Below, piece by piece: positions 57,035-64,000 of a stretch of 64,000 nt of DNA (position 1 is the stretch's first letter; every line of letters starts with the position of its first letter). The notes under the pieces are model-generated. The model was not told the DNA's origin, ran no database searches, and was given only the letters and a program-made list of their open reading frames with translations. A program made the position numbers and the translations under genes. The DNA is from Nicotiana tabacum. Taxonomy: Eukaryota > Streptophyta > Magnoliopsida > Solanales > Solanaceae. Location: NCBI RefSeq assembly GCF_000715075.1, contig NC_134095.1, positions 53,874,419 to 53,938,418 of the forward strand. Reading direction: 5' to 3'.

Positions 57035-58376
57035 CTAGGCATAGTATCTTTTGACTGCATCTGAATTGATTGATTTTGGCAATATTTCTCCGTCTATTTC
57101 TGCAAGTATGAGTGCTCCACCTGTTAGCACCCTATGGACCATATATGGACCCTTCCAGTTGGGAGAGAATTTCCCTTTGGCTTTATCTTAATGCAGGAAG
57201 ATTTTCTTCAATACCAGTTGCCCTGGTGCGAACTGTCTTGGTTTGACCCTTTTGTTGAAAGCTCTGGACATTCTGTTCTGATAAAGTTGGTCGTGAAATA
57301 TTGCGTTCATCCTCTTTCCATCGATAAGGGCCAATTGTTCATAGTAGCTCTTTATCCACTCTGCATCACTGAGTTCAGCTTCCTGTATGACTCTTAAAGA
57401 AGGAATCTCCACCTCTGCTGGGATGACAGCCTTGGTACCATAAACCAACATGTAGGGAGTTTCCCCGGTTGATGTGTGAACCATGATGCGGTACCCCAAT
57501 AGAGCAAAGGGTAACTTCTCATGCCACTGTTTGTGGTTCTCTACCATTTTTCTTACTATCTTCTTAATGTTTTTGTTGGCGGCTTCTACGGCTCTATTCA
57601 TCTGAGGTCTGTAGTCTGTGGAATTCTTGAGCTTGATTTTGAAAGTTTCACACATAGCTTTCATCAGATCACTGTTGAGATTGGCAGTATTATCAGTAAC
57701 AATGGATTCAGGAATACCGAATCGGCAAACAATTCGATCTTTGACAAAATTTGCGACGACTTTCTTGGTTACATCTTTGTAAGATGCAGCCTCTACCCAT
57801 TTTATGAAGTAATCAATGGCTACCAGAATAAACTTGTGCCCATTTGAAGCCGTGGGCTCAATCGGACCAATAACATCCATTCCCCAAGCGGCGAATGGCC
57901 AAGGTGAGCTTGTTACATTGAGCTCATTCGGCGACACTTTTATCATATCAGCATGTACTTGACATTGAAAGCATTTGTGGACATACTGGATGCAATCTGT
58001 CTCTATGGTCATACAAAAATAACCGGCTCTGAGTATCTTCTTTGCCAAGACGAAACCATTCATGTGTGGACCACAGGTCCCAGCATGTACATCCTCAAGT
58101 AGCTTAGAAGCTTCCTTCGAGTCGACACACCTTAGTAAACCCAAATTAGGAGCTATTCTGTACAAGTTTCCCCCGCTGTGGAAGAAGTGGTTTGACAATC
58201 TCCGTAGTGTGCATTTCTGGGTGTGATTTGCATGCTCTGGTATTCTCCTTTTGATAAGTAATCCTTGATGTCATGGACCAAGGCTTTCCATCCGTTTCTT
58301 ATTCAACATGAGCACAATATGCCGGCTGATTATGGATCTTTACCGGAATGGGATCAATATAATTCTTATCTGGTTG
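57035..58376 (-). pseudogene. int: Integrase, element D
   Basis: Mostly one frame from 58198, ending at the TAG at 57037-57035 (DAVKRYYA). The zinc-binding motif (HAGTCGPH, CFQCQ), the catalytic Asp in WGMDVIG, Asp in TDNTAN and Glu in NRAVEAANK are all present. The GPY/F module is intact apart from a TAA at 57190-57188, after KKIFLH, which fits CAA to TAA. N-terminal to 58198 the frame is shifted and the sequence damaged. Among the minus-strand copies this is the best preserved integrase. Confidence 0.8.
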
Positions 58377-58800
58377 TTATATCATAGATGACAAGGTGGA
58401 CAATCTGTCGGCAAACTCATTTTGAATTCTGGGCACATGTCGAAATTCTATCTTTGTAAACCTCTTTCTCAATTCCTGCTCATGGTGCAGATATGGCAAT
58501 ATCTTGGAATTCTTGGTGGCCCATTCTCCTTGTGCCTGGTGCACAAGCAAATCTGAATCACCGATCATCAACAACTCCTGAACATTCATGTCGACTGCCA
58601 TATTGAGCCTTAGTATGCGGGCTTCATATTCCGACAAGTTGTTGGTGCAGGGAAATCTGAGTTTAGCAGATACCGGATAATGTTGACTCATCTCTAACAC
58701 CAAAACTGCTCTAATGCCTACTCCTTTGAAATTTGTGGCTCCATCAAAGAATATCCTCCAACCGTCATATGCTTCGGTAATGTCTTCCCCTACGAACTAC
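58377..58800 (-). pseudogene. Archaeal-type RNase H (aRNH), element D
   Basis: FFDGATN, SEYEA and GDSDLL give the acidic residues. It continues to FRHVPRIQNEFAD and ends at a stop at 58379-58377, just before the integrase region. A stop near 58690 splits its start from the rest. Confidence 0.75.
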
Positions 58801-60435
58801 ACTTCTTCATCAGGAAAATATGTTTTCAAAGGTTTGTACGCTCCTCCCACCGGATTTTCAGCAAGGTGATTTGCCAATGCTTTTCCTTTGACCACTTTTT
58901 GAGTTACGTAGACGATATCAAATTCACTCAATAGTATCTGCCATTTAGCCAATTTCCCAGTAGGCATGGGTTTCTAACATATGTACTTCAAAGGATCCAT
59001 CCTGGATATGAGGTATATAGTGTAGGCACAAAAGTAATGCATCAATTTCTGGGTTGTCCGGGTCAAAGCACAACAAGTGCGTTCAAGCAGAGAATACCGT
59101 GCTTCATAAGGTGTGAACTTCTTACTCAAGTAATATATGGATTGCTCTTTCTTCCTGTCTTTTCATGTTGTCCCAAAACACACTTGAAGGCTCCATCCAA
59201 TACAGACAGATAAAGTAACAAAAGTCGTCCTGGTTCTGGCGGGACCAAAACTGGCGGTGTGGAGAGGTGCTCCTTGATTTTGTCAAAAGCTTTTTGACAA
59301 TCCACGGTCCAGCTTGTTTCGACATCCTTTCTTAGCACCTTGAAGATGGGTTCATATATGACTGTGGACTATGCTATGAAGCGACTGATATAGTTGAGAT
59401 GTCCTAAGAAGCTCATCACGTCCTTTTTTCTCTTAGGCGGTGGTAACTCGTAAATATCCTTGACTTTAGACGGATCCAGCTTGATCCCTCGACGACTGAC
59501 AATGAATCCCAGTAACTTTCCTGCGGGAACCCCGAATGCACACTCTGCGGGGTTCAATTTCAAATTGTACCTCCTAAGCCTGTCAAAGAACTTTCTCAAG
59601 TCCGCTATGTGATATGCGCCCTCTTGGATTTGATAATGACATCGTCCACATACACCTCTATTTCTTTGTGTATCATATCATGGAAGATGGTTGTCATGGC
59701 TCTCATATAAGTGGCCCCAGCATTTTTCAGACCGAATGGCATCATCTTGTATCAGTATACACCTCATGGTGTAATAAAAGCTGTCTTCTCTACATCTTCT
59801 TCATCCATCCAAATCTGGTGATAACCGCGAAGCAATCGACAAAGGATTGGAGTTCATGCTTTGCGCAGTTATCGATCAGGATATATATATTCGGTAGCGG
59901 GAAGTCGTCATCGGGACTTGCTCTATTTAAATTCCGATAGTCAACACATACTCTGACCTTCCCGTCCTTCTTCGGAACTGACACAATGTTAACTAACCAG
60001 GTTGCATATTCAACCACCCTGAGAACCTTGACTTTGATCTTCTTGGTAACTTCCTCCTTGATTTTCAGGCTCATGTCTAGTTTGAACTTTTTGAGTTTTT
60101 ATTTTACTGGAGGACACATGGGATTAGTTGGCAACTTGTGAGCCACAATGGAAGTGCTCAAACCAGTCATGTCATCATATAACCATGTAAAAATGTCCTC
60201 ATATTATTTTAGGAAACGGATATACTCTTCCTTCTCTATTGGTGACAAGTCAATGCTGATGCGGGTCTCCTTGATGGTCTCGGCGTCTCCCAAATTTACT
60301 GCTTCGGTCTCGTCCAGATTGGACTTAGGCTTATTCTTAAATTTTTCAACCTCCCTAACAATTTCCTCAAGTATCTCATCTTTTTCATCTGAATCACTAT
60401 TCTCATGTTGGGTTGCCTCATTACATGTCACGTCA
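58801..60435 (-). pseudogene. pol: Reverse transcriptase and RNase H, element D
   Basis: The exon start (VTCNEATQHENSD) is at about 60431. RT is readable in pieces: MSLKIKEEVTKKIKVKVLRV, then RVCVDYRNLNRASPDDDFP and FVDCFA (frameshift), the catalytic YVDD at 59652-59641 with both Asp residues kept, and KLNPAECAFGVPAGKLLGF near 59540. RNase H follows at about 59126-59338 and further downstream. Several frameshifts and stops make it non-functional. Confidence 0.8.
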
Positions 60436-60660
60436 CTTGTTCATCAGGAAAAGTAATAATAACGATGTAGAAAGGAAAAGTGTAAAGATAGTATCGAATA
60501 ACAAAGAGCAAATGTATTTGATTAAAACTGAAAAATCATCCAAATAGAGTACAGCTCGGTGAATCGAGCATTTTATTTTGAGACAAGTAAAGCTTAAAAC
60601 AAAATTACGGGAAATCTTGAATTCCTAGAATGGCTATAGAAGTAAATTCTGCCAAGCTAC
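60436..60660 (-). other. Intron between protease and RT exons, element D
   Basis: Donor GT at 60660-60659 in GGGTAGC, overlapping the stop TAG at 60659-60657. The acceptor AACAAG ends at 60436. The intron is 225 nt and phase 2, as in A, and splicing joins the protease and RT frames. Confidence 0.65.
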
Positions 60661-61850
60661 CCAGGTACTTGGCGGGCTCGGGATGGTGTGGCGGTCCAAT
60701 TTCTGAGAACAGATCCCTTCTTAGCGGTCTGAATAGTGAGGCATTCTTCCTCCTCCTCCTCAATTATGACACTACAGTCCATGTCTTCATCCTCTAAGAA
60801 CAAATTCTTTAACCCACCGAGTGCTTCTTCTTTTGTAGTTCCCCATATTGTGTCAGCCTGATGAAAAGCTTGTTCCAAACATGGCACTGGTTGCTTAAGA
60901 GGGTAAGACGGTCCACGCCATAGAGGCTAGGCCAAAGATTGTCCCCTCTGCTCTTCCGGGAAAAGTCGCTTCATTTTTTTGGGGACTTTTCCGCAACTCC
61001 TTATCACTAGACCAATCATTGTACTCTTTCCATGTATACTGGTATCCGAGCTTAAAGGTGGTACCATGATTTTTCAGCTGTATTGGTTTGGTGATGCCTT
61101 GGAGGTTCTTTCTCAACCCTTTGCCGAGTTCATATCCGGACCATGCTAGTATGCTTTCTATTTTGTTACTCCACCACTTATCCATCTCAACGACATTGAC
61201 CCATTCAATGTGATGATAGGTTTCCCCTCCTAGCCTTCTTTTATGTCCAATGGTCGGGATGGTTTGACTAGTGTAGATGGGGTTACTCCCATCTCCGTGG
61301 ATGATCACCTCTTGATGGTTCCATTCGAATTTCATGGCTTGATGTAGTGTGGAAGGCACGGCTCCAATAGCATGGATCCATGGTCGGCCCAATAGAAGAT
61401 TATATGAGGATGGTATGTCAAGCACTTGGAATTCAATGTCAAACCATGTTGGCCTCATCTACAAGAAAAGGTTGATTTCCCCGATCGTGGCCCTCTAGGA
61501 CCCATCGAAAGCCTTCACATTCATGCTTCCTACCCGCATCTCATGGAAACCTTTGTCCAACCTTTTCAGAGTGTCCAATGGACAAATATTTAGGCTCGAA
61601 CCTCCATCAACCAGGATCCTGGCAATGAACTTGTCTTCAAATTGCACTGTGGTATGCAATGCTCGATTATGATTCAAACCCTCAGGCGGTAGCTCATCTT
61701 CGTGGAAGATAATCTTATGGCTCTCTAGCACTTGCCTAACCATGTTAGCCATTTCTCCACCAATGATGTTACTGGGTACATAAGCCTCGCTCAGTACTTT
61801 CATCAAAGTGTTCTTGTGTGCATCTGAATTCTACAATAGTGACAGGATAG
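60661..61850 (-). pseudogene. pro: Protease and G-patch, element D
   Basis: The active site ILVDGGSSLNICPL has Asp at 61608-61606. NLLLGRPWIH lies near 61380, the G-patch (GYELGKGLRKNLQGI) near 61090-61150, and an acidic tail (LEDEDMDCSVIIEEEEEE) ends at the stop/donor. An insertion of about 80 nt near 60925-61010 interrupts the stretch that is WRGPYYPLEQ in B and C. A stop near 61495 splits the protease core. Confidence 0.75.
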
Positions 61851-63933
61851 ATATCTGAGCAGGGACTTTGTTCAGATGGTCAACAACAGAATACTCCTTT
61901 GCCTGGACTTTCCTCCACAGGTCATCTGACCCGGTCTCAATGATAGGCAACCTCCCATGTGTTCAGGTGTATAGACTCTTCCGGTTCTAGTCATTCCTTG
62001 TGCAGCATCAGATTCCTCTATCTTGGCCTTCATTTTTCACCAAGCCTCAACAACATAATCCTAGGGTATTGCTTTGAGTTGAATGGGGATGTGGTTGATA
62101 CTGTCATAGTAAAAGGTGTGACCACCTCTACTTCAAATGGAGCGGAGGTGGCTGCGGATGGAGCCACTTCCACCTAGAATGGAACAGATGGAGTTACCTG
62201 AACCTTAATTGGTGCCTGAGTCTGAACCACAATAGGAGTAAGTGTGATTGCAACTTTAAAGTCATCTCCTTCTCGAATAAACCCGATCGACCCCTCGAGG
62301 TCCCATTCTTCATTTGTCTCTATCACATGTACACCATCACCTCTGTGATCAAGGAGGGGATTGTTGCGGACATTAGGTGCGTCTTCCTTTGCTTGTATGA
62401 CCTTGTTGTCAATTAGAATCAAGATCTTATCCTTCAATGTTCGGCACTCAGAAATGGTGTGTCCTTTCATATCGGAATAGTACATATAAATTTTGTTCGG
62501 ATTGACCCATTGGGATGGATTTTCTAATGCCACCGCGGGAACGGGAGTGATGTAACCTGCGGATTTTAACCTTTCATATAGTTGGCCGATGGGCTCAGCA
62601 ATGGCGGTGTAGTGTCTGGGTAGCTTGCAGTCGAAGTTGGGTCTTGGTTTTGGATAATTTTGGCGAGCTGGTGGTGATTAGAAGTGGGATGGTTGTTAGT
62701 TGTAGGTGTGATGGATAGAGGCTGGTTGGGAATATCTGGGAGATGAAGGTTTATATGTAGGCGGTGATGCTTGGTATGTGGGTAGAGGCATTTGATATGT
62801 GGGTGGGGTGTTTGATATGGAGGTGTTTGATATGTGGGTGGAGGTGTTTGATATGTTGGCGGAGGTGTTTGATAGACAAATGGAGATTTTGGTCCCTGAG
62901 CCACCATTACTGTTCCAACCTCTTTCTTCTTTGATATGCCGCCTGATTGTAATGCCTTGTTTGTGGCTTGCAGTGCCTCGAAATTCGTTATCATCCCACT
63001 TTTGATTCCTTATTCGATTCTTTCTCCAAGTTTGATAATGTCAGAGAATTTGTGATTTTCGATAACCATCAACCTTTCATAGTATTGAGGATCTTGTGCT
63101 CTGATGAAGAACTTGTTCATTTGTTCTTCATCCAAAGATGGCCTAATCTTAGCTGCTTCCGACCTTCAATGAGCAGCATACTCACAGAAAGTCTTAGTAG
63201 ATTTCTTCTTAAGATTATGAATGTAGAATATATATCTGGTGCATTTTCTGTGTTGAACCTGAACCGATCCATGAAATCTGTCGCTATGCTTACCCAATTA
63301 GACCATTTCTTGGGATTTTGGATGATATACCAAGACAAAGCGTCCCTAGTAAGGCTCCTCATAAAGAGCTTCATCCAGATCTTTTCATCTTTTCTGACCC
63401 CGACAAGCTTGTCACAATAGGTCCTTAAAAGAGTCCTAGGATCACCTGTGCCGTCGAACATCTCGAACTTGGGAGGTTTGTATCCCTCAGGCAATTCCAC
63501 ATCTGGCTATATACACAGGTCTTCATAGTTTAATCCTTCTATTCTTCTGTCGCCTTCAACACCTTGAACTCGGCTTGTTAACTTCTTGATTTCTTCAGGC
63601 ATGTTTTTAATGAGCAGGTCCTTCTCGGAGGATTCTGGTGCATAGGATATTGGTTGGGTAGAATGAGGTATAGTTTCCATATATATAGGGTTGCTTTGAT
63701 GGGTGCCAAGAACTTGGGTATAGTGATGGTCATTGGTGGAGTTTTGGGGATCGGGAATGAGTGGTGGTTTGTTTTGGGGAGTGTGGTAAGTGGTGGTTGG
63801 CGGGTAATGAATTGGTTGATGGTGTTGTTGCGGCGGAGCTGGTAATGGGTTGGGATTCTAGGGTGGAGTTGCATATTGATTTGGTGCAGGAGGATTTTGT
63901 GGGTGTTGGTGTTGTGTGCTTTGAGGAGGTACT
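61851..63933 (-). pseudogene. gag: gag, element D, 5' end cut by LTR E
   Basis: The gag domain lies at about 63110-63500 (FEMFDGTGDPRTLLRTYC, ALSWYIIQNPKKWSNW), then a Tyr/Pro-rich linker (62566-62994, repeated YQTPPPT), a knuckle remnant (GHTISEC) whose first Cys is lost, near 62450-62480, and the protease linker. Frame changes and stops are frequent. At 63933 the Pro/Asn-rich N-terminal part is broken by LTR E; B at about 47690 shows the uninterrupted sequence. Confidence 0.75.
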
Positions 63934-64000
63934 TGTCGCGCCCCCTTTTTCTCGCGAAATCGGGTTTATGACATTGACAACTCTTTTAACGGTTATTAAA
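63934..64000 (-). repeat. Start of LTR of a further element E, inserted in D's gag
   Basis: TGTCGCGCCCCCTTTTT followed by CTCGCGAAATCGGG and a CTCTTTTAA segment matches the ends of C's LTRs better than B's. It interrupts D at gtact (63929-63933), the likely target-site duplicate. The rest lies beyond the window. Confidence 0.8.

Larger units (their letters stand above)
55176..63933 (-). mobile_element. Element D: internal region of an Ogre/Tat-type element, truncated by E
   Basis: Minus strand. Gag, protease/G-patch, intron, RT, RNase H, aRNH, integrase and 3' UTR are all present and closely related to B. Its 3' LTR is the one shared with B. Towards its 5' end it is cut within gag at 63934 by LTR E; the rest of D, if present, lies beyond the window. 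Confidence 0.85.

Overview
This 64 kb window is repetitive plant DNA. I see no host gene. It is built almost entirely of very long LTR retrotransposons of the Ty3/gypsy Tat/Ogre type, nested in or fused to one another. The lineage call rests on features read directly: an archaeal-type second RNase H after the first, an intron between protease and reverse transcriptase, a G-patch after the protease, LTRs of 3.6-4.6 kb, an extra ORF ahead of gag, and tandem repeats in the 3' untranslated region. LTR and 3' UTR motifs resemble those I associate with Solanaceae (tobacco/pepper type genomes). That is recognition, not proof.

Layout. Element A (plus strand, 1-~13760) is cut by the left edge. It holds gag, protease plus G-patch, an intron, RT/RNase H, a second RNase H, integrase, a 3.4 kb 3' UTR with a ~49-bp tandem array, and the 3' LTR. 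About 220 bp of unassigned DNA follows. Element B (minus strand, 13984-55175) has its 3' LTR on the left and its 5' LTR on the right, and is itself about 20.9 kb. It has been split twice: by a 2.8 kb solo LTR at 20697-23513 (TSD ggtca), and by element C (minus strand, 27654-45104, TSD gcctt), a complete 17.5 kb Ogre-like element with large internal deletions. Element D (minus strand, 55176-63933) continues directly from B's right-hand LTR. That LTR has B's primer-binding site on one side and D's polypurine tract on the other, so B and D share it. D's gag is interrupted at 63934 by the first 67 bp of a further LTR (E), which starts like C's.

How the parts work together. Each element encodes gag and aspartic protease in exon 1. 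A GT splice donor overlaps the gag-pro stop codon (GGTAG) in all four elements, so unspliced RNA gives gag-pro and spliced RNA gives the full polyprotein with RT, two RNase H domains and integrase. All copies are broken by premature stops, frameshifts or deletions, and many stops fit C-to-T change at CAG, CAA or CGA codons, as expected of heavily methylated, silenced DNA. None looks autonomous as it stands.

The least explained signal is RNA-level. Most units of the 3' UTR tandem arrays of B, C and D can form a 5-bp hairpin whose arms change together from unit to unit. A second conserved hairpin sits next to the pol stop, and in A and C again next to the polypurine tract. A third lies about 100 nt downstream of the LTR TATA box with compensatory changes between B and C. 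I read these by eye; covariation statistics are needed.
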